DNA of 64,000 nt, taken from positions 56,582-120,581 of the forward strand of contig PLRS01000014.1 of NCBI GenBank assembly GCA_003164035.1, given 5' to 3'. The notes beneath the pieces were generated by a model. That model was not told where the DNA came from, did not search any database, and worked only from the letters and a program-made list of their open reading frames with translations. This DNA comes from Bryobacterales bacterium. Lineage in GTDB: Bacteria > Acidobacteriota > Terriglobia > Bryobacterales > Bryobacteraceae. The translations under genes were made by a program, and so were the position numbers. Positions 53,277-62,927 of the stretch are shown here, piece after piece; position 1 is the stretch's first letter; each line of letters starts with the position of its first letter.

Positions 53277-54893
53277 GTGCGAAGTGTACCGTTAGCCGTT
53301 CTATTCGCTGCCTGCGCCATGGCGCAGACGGCTGTCTCGCCGGAAAAAGAAGCTGGGATGAAGGCCGATCTCGAAGGCCAGATCGACGGCATGAAGAAAC
53401 AGGCGCAGGTCATGGTCGACAGCGTCTTCAGTTTTGGGGAATTGGGTTTTCACGAAGTGGAAACCTCGAAGTATCTCACCGGCGTGCTGGAAAAAGCCGG
53501 CTTCAAGATTGAGCGCGGCTATGCCGGCATTCCCACCGCGTGGGTGGCGAGTTGGGGCGAAGGCAAGCCGGTGATTTCGCTAGGCTCGGACATCGACGAC
53601 ATTCCGCAAGCCTCGCAAAAGCCCGGCGTGGGATACCACGATCCGCTCGTCGCCGGCGCTCCCGGCCATGGCGAAGGGCACAACTCCGGCGTGCCGCTGA
53701 ATATCCTGGCGGCGCTAGCGGTCAAGAAGGTGATGGAGCGCGAGCACCTGAAGGGCACCATTCGCCTGTGGCCCGGTGTGGCGGAAGAACTCGTCGGGAC
53801 CAAGGCTTACTACGTCCGCGAGGGCATGTTTAAGGATGTCGACGTGGTCTTGTTCTGCCACGTAGCGGCCGGCTTCGGCGTCTCTTACGGCCCGTCGGTC
53901 AACCAGAACGGCCTGGTCTCGGTGGAGTATTCGTTCAAGGGCGAAAGCGCCCATGCCGCCGGCGCTCCATGGCGCGGCAAAAGTGCGCTCGACGCGGTGG
54001 AGCTGATGGACGTGGGCTGGAACTTCCGCCGCGAGCATCTGCGCCTGGCGCAGCGCTCCCATTACGTCATCACCGATGGCGGCGATCAGCCCAACGTGGT
54101 GCCGCCCACCGCCGCCGTCTGGTATTACTTCCGCGAGGCCGACTACGACCACATCTTGGACCTCTGGCAAAAGGGCGACAACATGGCCAAGGGCGCCACG
54201 CTCATGACCGATACCACCTTCACTGAGCGCCTGCTGGGCACCGCCTGGCCCGGCTACTTCAGCAAGCCCATCGCTCTGGCCATGTACGAGAACATCAAGA
54301 AAGTCGGCTTGCCGGCATGGTCGGAAGACGACCAGAACCTGGCCCGCGGTTTGCAAAAGGAACTGAAGGTGCCCGTGCGCGGCCTCACCAGCAAAATCCC
54401 TCCCATGCGCGAGCCGCGCCCGCCCCAGACCGATGACGCCGAGGAGGGCCTGGGACAGGGCCAGCAGCCCACCGGCGGCGGTTCCGACGATATCGGCGAC
54501 GTCTCCTGGAACGTGCCCACTATCGTCCTTCGCTACCCGTCCAATATTCCCGGCGGTCCCGGCCACAATTGGGCCAACGGCGTTTCCATGGCAACGCCCA
54601 TCGCCCACAAGGGTGTCGTGGCCGGCGCCAAGGCCCAGGCCATGACCATGCTCGACATTTTGGTCCATCCCGAGCTGGTGAAGCAGGCCTGGGACTATTT
54701 CAACGACGTCCAGACCAAGGAGACCAAGTACAAGAGCTTCCTGCGCCCCGACGACAAGCCGGCCATCTGGCTCAATACCAGGATCATGGAAACCTACCGC
54801 GACAAAATGCGCCCGTTCTATTACGATCCGTCGAAGTACGACACCTACCTGGAACAACTCGGGATCAAATATCCCACCGTGCGGCCGGAATGA
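53277..54893 (+). CDS. M20 family amidohydrolase/peptidase (AbgB-like), exported
   Basis: A 538-residue zinc-dependent hydrolase starting at GTG 53277 with GGGAGG 7 bases upstream. A signal peptide is visible (about 1-16, ending AMAQT). The metal motif HGEGHNSG lies near residue 125. Further M20 features are GVAEELVGTKAYYVREGMF, the dimerisation domain FKGESAHAAGAPWRGKSALDAVELM, and VVPPTAAVWYYFREAD. The closest known group hydrolyses aminobenzoyl-glutamate or N-acyl amino acids. An acidic/Gln-rich insert (about 385-405) is unusual. It is a single gene flanked by repeats. Confidence 0.88.
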   Translation: MRSVPLAVLFAACAMAQTAVSPEKEAGMKADLEGQIDGMKKQAQVMVDSVFSFGELGFHEVETSKYLTGVLEKAGFKIERGYAGIPTAWVASWGEGKPVISLGSDIDDIPQASQKPGVGYHDPLVAGAPGHGEGHNSGVPLNILAALAVKKVMEREHLKGTIRLWPGVAEELVGTKAYYVREGMFKDVDVVLFCHVAAGFGVSYGPSVNQNGLVSVEYSFKGESAHAAGAPWRGKSALDAVELMDVGWNFRREHLRLAQRSHYVITDGGDQPNVVPPTAAVWYYFREADYDHILDLWQKGDNMAKGATLMTDTTFTERLLGTAWPGYFSKPIALAMYENIKKVGLPAWSEDDQNLARGLQKELKVPVRGLTSKIPPMREPRPPQTDDAEEGLGQGQQPTGGGSDDIGDVSWNVPTIVLRYPSNIPGGPGHNWANGVSMATPIAHKGVVAGAKAQAMTMLDILVHPELVKQAWDYFNDVQTKETKYKSFLRPDDKPAIWLNTRIMETYRDKMRPFYYDPSKYDTYLEQLGIKYPTVRPE

Positions 54894-54926
54894 GCTTCCG
54901 TCGCATTACGACCGCTGGCGGAACCC

Positions 54927-54960
54927 GTGGGGCAGACCATCGTTTTTTGTGGTCTGCCCT
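54927..54960 (+). repeat. Family D half-element
   Basis: GTGGGGCAGACCATCGTTTT then TTGTGGTCTGCCC matches the left arm of the family D repeat at 29633 and 56754. The right arm is absent. It forms its own small hairpin (GGGCAGACCA..TGGTCTGCCC). Confidence 0.75.
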
Positions 54961-55015
54961 TCACCACCCACCCGAACCTGCTCGCTCGTCCTCCTATTTA
55001 GCCTCTTACGATCAC

Positions 55016-55137
55016 AACCGAGCCGCGACCGCGAGGGAGCGGTTGCCGACAGCCTTCACCTACCGAGCCGCGACCGTAAGGGAGCGGTTGCCGACAGCCT
55101 TCACCTACCGAGCCGCGACCGTAAGGGAGCGGTTGCC
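55016..55137 (+). repeat. Family A triple tandem array with 45-base period
   Basis: Three direct copies of the family A arm (starting at about 55016, 55061 and 55106: CCGAGCCGCGACCG then GAGGGAGCGGTTGCC) are spaced by GACAGCCTTCACCTA. Copies 2 and 3 appear identical. A further direct repeat, GCTGATAGCTGA, follows at 55141-55166. The array precedes tldD. Confidence 0.92.
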
Positions 55138-55188
55138 TTGGCTGATAGCTGACCGCTGATAGCTGAAAGCTTCTGCTAGCCTGGAACT

Positions 55189-56619
55189 ATGCAGTTCTCA
55201 GAGTCCATCTTTGCGACCCGTTTTCAGATTACCCGGCGCGACCTGGAAGCTTACCTGGCGGAAGCGTTATCGGCGGGTGGCGATTACGCCGACCTGTATT
55301 TTGAATATATGCTGACAAGCTCCATCGGCATCGACGAATCGATGGTAAAGAGCGCGTCGCAGGGCGTTGGCATGGGCGTGGGCGTGCGGGTGATTGCGGG
55401 GGAACGCACCGGCTACGCTTATAGCGACGACCTGGCGCCGGAGAAAGTCCGCAAAGCGGCGCGCGTGGCGGCGTCGATCGCCTCCGGGCCCAGCAAAGTG
55501 GAAAAATTCGATCTGAACGAAGGCATGCGCCACAATTTGTATCCCGTCGTGACCGCGCCCACCGAAACGGCCTTCGCCGACCGTGTGGAGTTGATAAAGC
55601 GTGCCGACCGCGCCGCGCGGGCTTACGACCCACGCATCTTTCAGGTGCAGGCCGTGTACGCCGACCACCTGCGTTATGTGCTGGTGGCCACCAGCGAAGG
55701 CGTGCTCACGGCCGACCGCCAGCCGCTGGCGCGCATGAGCGTCTCGGCCCTGGCGCGGCAGAGCGGCGGCCGGCCGCAGCGGGGCCACGCCGGCGGCGGC
55801 GGCCGCGTCGAGCTGGATTTCTTTCTCAAGGAGAAGACTCCCGAACACTTCGCCCACGAAGCCGCGCGGGAAGCCGTCGTCATGCTGGATGCGGTGGAGA
55901 CGCCCGCCGGGGAAACTACGGTGGTGCTGGGGCCGGGCTGGCCGGGCATTCTCCTGCACGAGGCCGTGGGCCACGGATTGGAGGCCGATTTCAACCGCAA
56001 AGGCGTCTCGGCGTTCACCGGCCGGATCGGACAGAAAGTGGCCAGCGAGCTGTGTACGGTCGTCGACGACGGCACCATCCGCAGCCGCCGCGGCTCGCTC
56101 AACGTGGACGACGAAGGGCAGCCCACCGAACGCAACGTGCTGATCGAAAACGGCGTGCTGCGCGGCTACCTGCAGGACAAGCTTTCGAGCCGCCTGCTCC
56201 ACACAAAATCCACCGGCAGCGGCCGCCGCGAAAGCTACGCCCACATCCCCATGCCGCGCATGACCAATACATTTATGCTGGCCGGGGAAAGCGATCCCCA
56301 GGACATCGTGCGGTCGGTATCGAAGGGGATCTATTGCGCCAATTTCGGCGGCGGACAGGTAGACATCACCAGCGGCAATTTTGTTTTTTCAGCCTCGGAA
56401 AGCTACCTGATCGAGGACGGCAAACTGACCCGCCCGGTGCGCAACGCCACCCTCATCGGCAACGGTCCGGAAGCGTTGAAGCACGTCAGCATGGTGGGCA
56501 ACGACCTGCGTCTCGACGAAGGCATCGGCGTGTGCGGCAAGGAAGGCCAAAGCGTCCCTGTGGGCGTCGGCATCCCCACCATCAGGATCGACCATATGAC
56601 CGTGGGCGGAACGGCGTAG
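55189..56619 (+). CDS. tldD: TldD family metalloprotease
   Basis: A 476-residue protein. The N-terminal half matches TldD (GGDYADLYFEYMLTSSIGIDESMVKSASQGVGMGVGVRVI). The zinc motif HEAVGH is H257-H262 within LLHEAVGHGLEADF, and the C-terminal part includes YLIEDGKLTRPVRNATLIGNG. TldD works with TldE/PmbA to process modified peptides such as microcins and CcdA; no TldE gene is adjacent here. The product is a cytoplasmic protease, and its start is close to the repeat array. Confidence 0.95.
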   Translation: MQFSESIFATRFQITRRDLEAYLAEALSAGGDYADLYFEYMLTSSIGIDESMVKSASQGVGMGVGVRVIAGERTGYAYSDDLAPEKVRKAARVAASIASGPSKVEKFDLNEGMRHNLYPVVTAPTETAFADRVELIKRADRAARAYDPRIFQVQAVYADHLRYVLVATSEGVLTADRQPLARMSVSALARQSGGRPQRGHAGGGGRVELDFFLKEKTPEHFAHEAAREAVVMLDAVETPAGETTVVLGPGWPGILLHEAVGHGLEADFNRKGVSAFTGRIGQKVASELCTVVDDGTIRSRRGSLNVDDEGQPTERNVLIENGVLRGYLQDKLSSRLLHTKSTGSGRRESYAHIPMPRMTNTFMLAGESDPQDIVRSVSKGIYCANFGGGQVDITSGNFVFSASESYLIEDGKLTRPVRNATLIGNGPEALKHVSMVGNDLRLDEGIGVCGKEGQSVPVGVGIPTIRIDHMTVGGTA

Positions 56620-57000
56620 CGGCTCTCGGCCAAGACCCGTGAGGCAGGCACTTCTGCGTACCGCGTCGAGACTCCGAACTCTGAAGTCGCCCCGGCGGTT
56701 TTCTGGTGCTGAGGAAAATAGGCTCAACTGACGGGGACTGGCGCGGGGAGCCAGGTGGGACAGACGATCGTTTTTTGTCGTCTGTCAGGCTCGGGCAGCG
56801 TGTCGAGGCCTGACAGACGACGAAAAACGATCGTCTGTCCCACCTCCGGGTCGCCGAAACCCGGCTCACCTCAATTTCCATGACTTCCGGAGTTCGGAGA
56901 CTCGTCTCGACGCGCTTTGGTTTGATCGGGAGACCCGCCTTTCGTGCTAGGTCTTCGATCGCCTGGACAAGCCCTTTGGTGGGGAGTAGGCTGGTAACCT
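56620..57000. other. 381-base intergenic region of nested repeats
   Basis: Contains a diverged family B fragment (about 56640-56675), the family D inverted repeat 56754-56845, and a reversed B-type segment (56898-56942) with CTCGTCTCGACGCGCTTTGG that matches 13757-13790. No gene is supported. Confidence 0.65.
56754..56845. repeat. Family D inverted repeat, near-perfect
   Basis: AGGTGGGACAGACGATCG through GTCTGTCAGG is followed after about 20 bases by its reverse complement ending CGATCGTCTGTCCCACCT. The 37-base arms differ at one position. It matches 29633-29723. Confidence 0.92.
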
Positions 57001-58974
57001 GTGGAGAGCTTTAACCCCGCAGGTACCCGCTGGAATCCGAAACCCGGCGCACTCAAGCGATCGACTCTTTGCCGGATCCCGGCCGGCCTCCTGTTGCTCG
57101 CCTTATGGGCCTCGGCGCAGACCATCGCTGTTTCGCCCGCCGGTCCCATCCGCACCCTGGCGGAAGCGCGCGATGCCGCCCGGGCGCAACGCGGCGCCGG
57201 CCGCACCGGCACCATCACCATCCGGATTGGCGCCGGCGTCTATTTCCTGCCGGAGACGCTGGTTCTCTCACCCGACTATTCCGATACGGTTTGGGAAGCT
57301 GCCCCGGGAGCGCGCCCCGTCATCAGCGGCGGCCGTATCCTTACCGGCTGGAAAAAGGGCGCCGGTCCGCAGTGGACCGCCGACGCCTCGGGCCCTGACT
57401 TCCGCCAGCTTTTCATCGGCGGGCGCCGTGCCCAGAGAGCCCGCACCCCCAACGCCGGCTTCTACCGCATCGACGGGGCCAGCCCCCAGGACAAACCCGC
57501 ACAGATCCGCTTCCGCGGCAATGACATCCGCCCGGAGTGGGCCGCGCGCGGCGACGTCGAGGTGGTCGCGCTGCTGGCCTGGGCCGACTTTCGCATGCCT
57601 CTCGCCAGTGTGGACGAGAGCGCTCATACCGCCGTGCTCACCGACGACCCGCGCCCGTCCAACAAAGAAGCCGACGCCCGCTATTACATCGAAAACGCAC
57701 CCGACGCGCTGGACCAGCCGGGCGAATGGTATCTCGACCGCCAGACCCACACGGTTTCCTACTGGCCCCTGGCCGGCGAAAACCTGGCCATTGACCAGGC
57801 CATCGCACCGGCCCTGGTGGAACTCGTCCGCCTGGAGGGCAACCCCGAACGGGGACGCTTCGTCCACAACGTCGTCTTCCGCGGCCTGCAATTCGTCCAC
57901 GCCGATTGGACCATGCCCGGCCACGGCTACGCGGACACCCAGGCCGCCCAGCCCGCGCCGGCCGCCATCGTCGGCGTCGGCGCCACCGATTGCACCATCG
58001 AAAGATGCACCGTGGCCCATTCGGGCGGCTACGCCATCTTCTTCGGACGCGGCTCGAAACGCAACCGGATTCTGGCCAGCGAACTGTACGATCTGGGCGG
58101 AGGCGGCGTAAAGCTGGGCGAGCCTCGCCAGTTTCCCGACGAACCCGAGCGGAACTACGAAAACGTGGTGGCCGACAATCACATTCACGATCTCGGCCTG
58201 GTCTACGCCCCCGCGGTCGGCGTGTGGGTCCTCCAGAGCGGCCGCAACCAGATTGTCCACAACCACATTCACGATCTCTTCTATACCGCCATTTCCGTGG
58301 GCTGGACATGGGGGTACGCCGAAAATCAGTCCCAGGGCAATATCGTCGAGTACAACCACCTGCACCATATCGGCAAGGAGATGCTCAGCGATATGGGCGG
58401 CATTTACACCCTCGGCGTGCAGCCCGGGACGCGCATCCGCTACAACCTGATCCACGACATTTCGTCGTTCACCTACGGAGGCTGGGGCATCTATCCCGAC
58501 GAAGGCTCGTCGGAAATGCTGATTGAAAACAACGTGGTCTACCGGTGCAAGAGCGCCGGTTTCCACCAGCACTACGGCCGCGAGAATACGGTGCGCAACA
58601 ACATCTTCGCCTTCAACCAGGAAAACCAGTTGATGCGCACTCGCGCCGAGCCGCACGTTTCGTTCACCTTCGAACACAACATCGTCTACTTCGATCAGGG
58701 CCGTCTGCTGGGCACCAACTGGACCGGCGACGGCTTCATCATGAAGGGGAACCTCTATTTCGATACCCGCGGCAGCGAGATTAGCTTCGCCGGCCAGCCA
58801 TTCGCCGAGTGGCAGTCGGCCGGACGGGACGCCGGCTCTGCCATCGCCGACCCGCTCTTCGTGAATGCCGGAAACTTCGATTTCCGCCTGCTCCCCGAGT
58901 CGCCCGCCCTCAAGCTGGGCTTTCACCCGATCGACTTAAGCACTGTCGGCCCGCGCGTGCCGGCGGGCCAGTAA
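57001..58974 (+). CDS. Right-handed beta-helix protein, large, exported
   Basis: A 657-residue protein. GTG 57001 is the only start before the hydrophobic leader (LCRIPAGLLLLALWASAQ), though the ribosome site is weak. After the leader comes a DUF-type lead segment (GPIRTLAEARDAARAQRG) and a beta-helix with repeated coils such as CTIERCTVAHSGGYAIFFG, NVVADNHIHDLGLVYAPAV, NQIVHNHIHDLFYTAISVG and NIVEYNHLHHIGKEMLSD. Asp/His-rich turns resemble polysaccharide-lyase-like proteins. It probably acts on plant or microbial polysaccharides; no catalytic residues could be fixed. Confidence 0.8.
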   Translation: MESFNPAGTRWNPKPGALKRSTLCRIPAGLLLLALWASAQTIAVSPAGPIRTLAEARDAARAQRGAGRTGTITIRIGAGVYFLPETLVLSPDYSDTVWEAAPGARPVISGGRILTGWKKGAGPQWTADASGPDFRQLFIGGRRAQRARTPNAGFYRIDGASPQDKPAQIRFRGNDIRPEWAARGDVEVVALLAWADFRMPLASVDESAHTAVLTDDPRPSNKEADARYYIENAPDALDQPGEWYLDRQTHTVSYWPLAGENLAIDQAIAPALVELVRLEGNPERGRFVHNVVFRGLQFVHADWTMPGHGYADTQAAQPAPAAIVGVGATDCTIERCTVAHSGGYAIFFGRGSKRNRILASELYDLGGGGVKLGEPRQFPDEPERNYENVVADNHIHDLGLVYAPAVGVWVLQSGRNQIVHNHIHDLFYTAISVGWTWGYAENQSQGNIVEYNHLHHIGKEMLSDMGGIYTLGVQPGTRIRYNLIHDISSFTYGGWGIYPDEGSSEMLIENNVVYRCKSAGFHQHYGRENTVRNNIFAFNQENQLMRTRAEPHVSFTFEHNIVYFDQGRLLGTNWTGDGFIMKGNLYFDTRGSEISFAGQPFAEWQSAGRDAGSAIADPLFVNAGNFDFRLLPESPALKLGFHPIDLSTVGPRVPAGQ

Positions 58975-59000
58975 GCACCCTCCCCGGCAGGGGCAGCTCC

Positions 59001-60449
59001 CTACGCGCGAGCCCGCGAGGCGCTTGGCTGTCGTGAGGCGCGCCACGCTTCCCCTCGCGCCCGGATGTAGGCGGTGCATTCGCTGTCCGTCCTTAGCCGG
59101 GGCCTCGTGTAGTGGATTCCGCCCAGACTGTCGGGAACTGGAAGCTCCGCCATTAGCTCGGCATGCACTTCCTGCAAATGCGAAGGCCTCTCTTCATCCG
59201 GATTCAGCCCCGCGAATGCGGGCACCGTCACGCCCTGCAGCGGATCGTCCGTGCGCGGTTTTGCCAGGGTAAGTACGTCGCCCACGGCGCTCGCCGCGGC
59301 ATCGCGTGCCGTGAGCGCCGGCAAGTTCCAGCGCGTTTCGATGGTCTTCAAGATAGACGTGTGATCGAGCGGCGTCGCTCCCGCGGCCGCTCGAAACACG
59401 GTTCCCGCCGCGATCAAAGGCGATACCAGCACCGTCGGCACGCGTGGGCCGAAGCGCGTGAAGTCGAATCCATACTCGCCCGCCGAATTGTCCGGCGGTA
59501 CCGCGCCCGAAGGCGGCGGCACGTGGTCGAAGCAGCCTCCGTGCTCGTCGTAGGTGACGATCAGCAACGTTTGGTTCCAGGCGGGTCCGTTCCGCAGCGC
59601 ATAGTAGACGTCGTGAATCAGTTGCTCGCCCAACGCGACGTTATAGTTCGGGTGTTGGCTGTTCCCGCTCGCGCCCCAGCTCGGCTCCAGAAATGTGTAA
59701 GCCGGCAGGGTTCCGTTCGCCGCGGCCGTCTGGAAATCCGTGAACTGGCCGAAGTGGCTGTCATCCGCATTGGTTAGATCGGAGAAGTCCGACCGTGTCA
59801 GCGGCGGCGCGTCGTAGCCGTAAATACTCCACGTTACGTTGTTGTTTGAGAGCAAACTGAAAATAGTCGGGCAGGTGTACTTCGTGGTCTTGTCATCCAT
59901 GTGGCCCTGCGAAGTCCCCGCATTCACGAAGGCCCGGTTCGGCAGTGTCTCGGTCGGGACGGAGCCAAACCAGTTATCGCAAACCGCGAACCCCCTGGCA
60001 AGACCGGAAAGGACCGGCAGCATGGCCGGGGGAAACACGCCCATGATGCTGCCGGCAGTGGTGCCGGCAATGATCGAGTAGCCCTCTTTCGACTCCCATC
60101 CGAGGGTGTAGCTGAAATCGGTGACGAAGCCCTGGTTGGTTGCCACCGGCGGGGTGGGAGCCGTTGTGCTGCCGAAAAGCTGAGAGTTTGTAGCAGTGTA
60201 ACCTTCGCCTGGATCCGCGCCCGGCATGAGGTACGCATTGGCATCGGTCGCCGCGATCGCGAACACCGGAACCGCCGAACCATCCGTGCCCGGGTTCGAT
60301 TCATTTCCCGCCAGCCCTTCAAATGGCTGACCCGTGGGCGAAATATTGCCGCTACCTGAGTACAGGAGTCCCAACATGTGGTCAAACGAACGGTTTTCCA
60401 GCATCAGAACAACGATGTGATCGATCGACGATAGTTGATTATTGGGCAT
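59001..60449 (-). CDS. Phosphoesterase family protein (phospholipase C/AcpA-like)
   Basis: A 482-residue protein starting at ATG 60449 behind a GGGAGGG site. The phosphoesterase family signature IDHIVVLMLENRSFDHMLG begins near residue 9, with catalytic-type Glu-Asn. LIVTYDEHGGCFDHVPPP and GFDFTRFGPRVPTVLVSPLI are the metal-binding C-terminal segments. Family members are secreted phospholipases C or acid phosphatases, but no signal peptide is present here, so the protein may be cytoplasmic or exported by another route. It is divergent from the helicase gene. Confidence 0.85.
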   Translation of the reverse strand: MPNNQLSSIDHIVVLMLENRSFDHMLGLLYSGSGNISPTGQPFEGLAGNESNPGTDGSAVPVFAIAATDANAYLMPGADPGEGYTATNSQLFGSTTAPTPPVATNQGFVTDFSYTLGWESKEGYSIIAGTTAGSIMGVFPPAMLPVLSGLARGFAVCDNWFGSVPTETLPNRAFVNAGTSQGHMDDKTTKYTCPTIFSLLSNNNVTWSIYGYDAPPLTRSDFSDLTNADDSHFGQFTDFQTAAANGTLPAYTFLEPSWGASGNSQHPNYNVALGEQLIHDVYYALRNGPAWNQTLLIVTYDEHGGCFDHVPPPSGAVPPDNSAGEYGFDFTRFGPRVPTVLVSPLIAAGTVFRAAAGATPLDHTSILKTIETRWNLPALTARDAAASAVGDVLTLAKPRTDDPLQGVTVPAFAGLNPDEERPSHLQEVHAELMAELPVPDSLGGIHYTRPRLRTDSECTAYIRARGEAWRASRQPSASRARA

Positions 60450-60543
60450 CTGCCCTCCCCCCCCGGCTATCACTATAACGCCGCGGTTGTGAATCGCTGG
60501 TTACGTTTGGATGTCAATACCCCTGTTAGAATCGAATCATCCG

Positions 60544-62475
60544 ATGCCCACCCAGGCCCCTCCAGCATCCGCGCGTCAGTTTTTTTCGCGGCACGGCACG
60601 CTGTCGAAATGGCATCCGAACTACGAGTTTCGGCAGGGACAGGTGGAGATGGCCGAAGCGGTCGAATCGGCACTGCGCGACCGTCGTCACCTGATCGTAG
60701 AAGCCGGCACGGGCACGGGCAAGACGCTGGCCTACCTGGTTCCGGCGCTGCTCTCCGGCAAGCGCATCGTGGTTTCCACCGGTACCAAGAACCTGCAGGA
60801 GCAGCTTTTTTTCAAAGACGTTCCCTTCCTGCAGAAGCATTTTCCCCGGCCGCTCAAAGTCTGCTACATGAAGGGGCGGAACAACTACGCCTGCCGCCAG
60901 AAAATCTACGAGGCCGAGAAATCGCCGGTGCTCAACGGCCTGGAAGAAGTGGCCGATTTCGAAATCATTCAGAATTGGGAAAAGACCACCGAGTTCGGGG
61001 ACCGCGCCGAAATCGGGAAGCTGCCCGAATCGTCGACCGCCTGGGCCAAATTCGATGCCCGCAGCGATCTTTGCAGCGGCAGCAAGTGCCCCAACTTCGA
61101 CCGCTGCTTCATCACCCTGATGCACCGCCGCGCCGCCGAAAGCGACATCGTCATCGTCAATCACCACCTGTTCTTCGCCGACCTGGCTTTGAAAGACGAC
61201 AACGACGAAGGCGGCGTGCTGCCCGATTACCACGCCGTGGTGTTCGACGAGGCGCATGAGATCGAAGACACCGCCGGACAGTACTTCGGCGTTTCGCTCA
61301 GCAACTACCGCATCCACGATCTGCGCCGCGACCTGGCCGTGGTCAGCCGCATGAAGAAATTCGGCACCGTGGAGCTGGACCGCCTCCTGGACCGCATGGA
61401 AGAGCTGACCAACGACTTTTTCTCCCTGTTCGGCGAACCCGACCGCCGCATCGCCTTCCAGGGTCGCGACAGCTTTCGCGAGGCCAACCTCGAAGCCTAT
61501 TCCGACCTCGTCGCCACCTTCGATCTGCTGGCCGCGCACCTCAAGCTCATCGACAAGCCGCCGGAGGAAATCGCTCCCCTTCACCGGCGCACGCTGGAGC
61601 TTGCCATGGCGCTCCGTTTCGTGATCGAAGAAGACGACGAGCGTTACGTCTATTGGATCGAGAAGCGCGGCCGAGGCTGCTACCTGCAAGCCACGCCCAT
61701 CGACGTATCGAGCATTCTCTCCGAGCGCCTGTTCGAGCGCGTCGAAACGGTGATTTTGACTTCCGCCACGCTGGCCGTCGCCGGCGGATTCGATTTCCTG
61801 GAATCCCGGCTGGGCATGCGCAGCCCCCGCAGCTTAATTGTCGAGGGCCATTTCGACTACCGGAAACAAACCCTGCTCTACGTGCCGCAGCACCTGCCGG
61901 AACCGCGCAACCCCGCCTTTTCCGCCGCCGCCGCCGAGGAAGTCACCGAGATTCTCAACCATAGCCGCGGCCGCGCGTTCGTGCTCTTCACCAGCTTTCA
62001 GCAGATGCGCCTGGTGCACGACAAGGTTTCGCTGGCGATCGATTTCCCCATTCTGCTGCAGGGCACCGGCCCGCGCCGCGCCCTGCTCGAAGAGTTCCGG
62101 TCCACCCCCAACGCGGTGCTGTTCGCCACCTCTTCGTTCTGGCAGGGCGTGGACGTGCCGGGCGAGCAATTGAGCTGCGTTATTATAGATAAGTTGCCTT
62201 TCGCGGTGCCGAACGACCCGGTGGTAAACGCGCGCATCGAAAGCATCCGCAGGGCCGGCGGCAATCCGTTCTATGATTACCAGGTCCCGCAAGCCGCCAT
62301 TGCCCTGAAACAGGGATTCGGACGCCTCATCCGCGCCAGGACCGACCGCGGCGTGCTGGTGTTGCTCGATAACCGCATCACCAAGCAGCGTTACGGGCAG
62401 GTGTTTTTCGATAGCCTGCCGGATTACGGATTCACCACCAGCCGGAGCGACGTAGAGAAATTCTTCCGTATTTGA
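60544..62475 (+). CDS. DinG-type ATP-dependent DNA helicase (XPD-like)
   Basis: A 643-residue superfamily 2 helicase. ATG 60544 is used; an upstream ATG at 60511 adds 11 residues. Walker A GTGTGKT spans 55-61, and the DEAH box is at 235-238 (VVFDEAHE). The Fe-S cysteines C117, C177, C182 and C188 match the XPD pattern. Later motifs are LTSATL, FWQGVDVPGEQLSCVIIDKLPF and GFGRLIRARTDRGVLVLLDNR. It unwinds 5'-3' during DNA repair or R-loop removal. The queD gene follows after 7 bases. Confidence 0.93.
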   Translation: MPTQAPPASARQFFSRHGTLSKWHPNYEFRQGQVEMAEAVESALRDRRHLIVEAGTGTGKTLAYLVPALLSGKRIVVSTGTKNLQEQLFFKDVPFLQKHFPRPLKVCYMKGRNNYACRQKIYEAEKSPVLNGLEEVADFEIIQNWEKTTEFGDRAEIGKLPESSTAWAKFDARSDLCSGSKCPNFDRCFITLMHRRAAESDIVIVNHHLFFADLALKDDNDEGGVLPDYHAVVFDEAHEIEDTAGQYFGVSLSNYRIHDLRRDLAVVSRMKKFGTVELDRLLDRMEELTNDFFSLFGEPDRRIAFQGRDSFREANLEAYSDLVATFDLLAAHLKLIDKPPEEIAPLHRRTLELAMALRFVIEEDDERYVYWIEKRGRGCYLQATPIDVSSILSERLFERVETVILTSATLAVAGGFDFLESRLGMRSPRSLIVEGHFDYRKQTLLYVPQHLPEPRNPAFSAAAAEEVTEILNHSRGRAFVLFTSFQQMRLVHDKVSLAIDFPILLQGTGPRRALLEEFRSTPNAVLFATSSFWQGVDVPGEQLSCVIIDKLPFAVPNDPVVNARIESIRRAGGNPFYDYQVPQAAIALKQGFGRLIRARTDRGVLVLLDNRITKQRYGQVFFDSLPDYGFTTSRSDVEKFFRI

Positions 62476-62482
62476 AGCCACT

Positions 62483-62857
62483 ATGTTTGAAGTAACCATC
62501 GAAGAGAGCTTTTCCGCCGGACACGCCCTTCGCAACTACCACGGCAAATGCGAAAACGTACACGGGCACAACTACCGCTGCCAGGTGAACTTGGCCGGCG
62601 AGGAACTGGATGAAATCGGCCTGTTGGTGGATTTCGTGGCGCTGAAGAAGACGGTCCACGCGGTCCTCGACCGGCTCGACCATCAGTGGCTCAATGACCT
62701 TCCCCCTTTCGATAAGCTGAACCCGTCGGCCGAGAATATCGCCCGCCATATCCACGATGAAGTGGAAACCGGCCTCCAGTTGCCTTCAGGCGTGCGCATC
62801 CAGTTCGTGAAGCTGTGGGAAACGGACACCTGCAGCGCCACCTACCGGAGGTCCTGA
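62483..62857 (+). CDS. queD: 6-carboxytetrahydropterin synthase QueD
   Basis: A 124-residue T-fold enzyme of queuosine (7-deazapurine) synthesis. Zinc ligands are H14 (FSAGHAL), H27 and H29 (NVHGHNY), and the catalytic Cys is C23 in HGKCENVHGH. A later LDHQWLNDLPPF holds the catalytic Asp-His, and VKLWETDTCSATY carries the pterin-binding Glu. The gene follows the helicase closely and is not beside other queuosine genes. Confidence 0.95.
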   Translation: MFEVTIEESFSAGHALRNYHGKCENVHGHNYRCQVNLAGEELDEIGLLVDFVALKKTVHAVLDRLDHQWLNDLPPFDKLNPSAENIARHIHDEVETGLQLPSGVRIQFVKLWETDTCSATYRRS

Positions 62858-62927
62858 CCTCACGGGCTAAAGCCTGTGCCTCCGGCGCTACACTGATACA
62901 GACCGGAAGCCACTACGAGGTACGTTC

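Noticed and set aside
55016-55137. CRISPR array
   Set aside because: Repeats of this kind also occur singly and inverted elsewhere, the spacers are identical rather than unique, and no cas genes are present.
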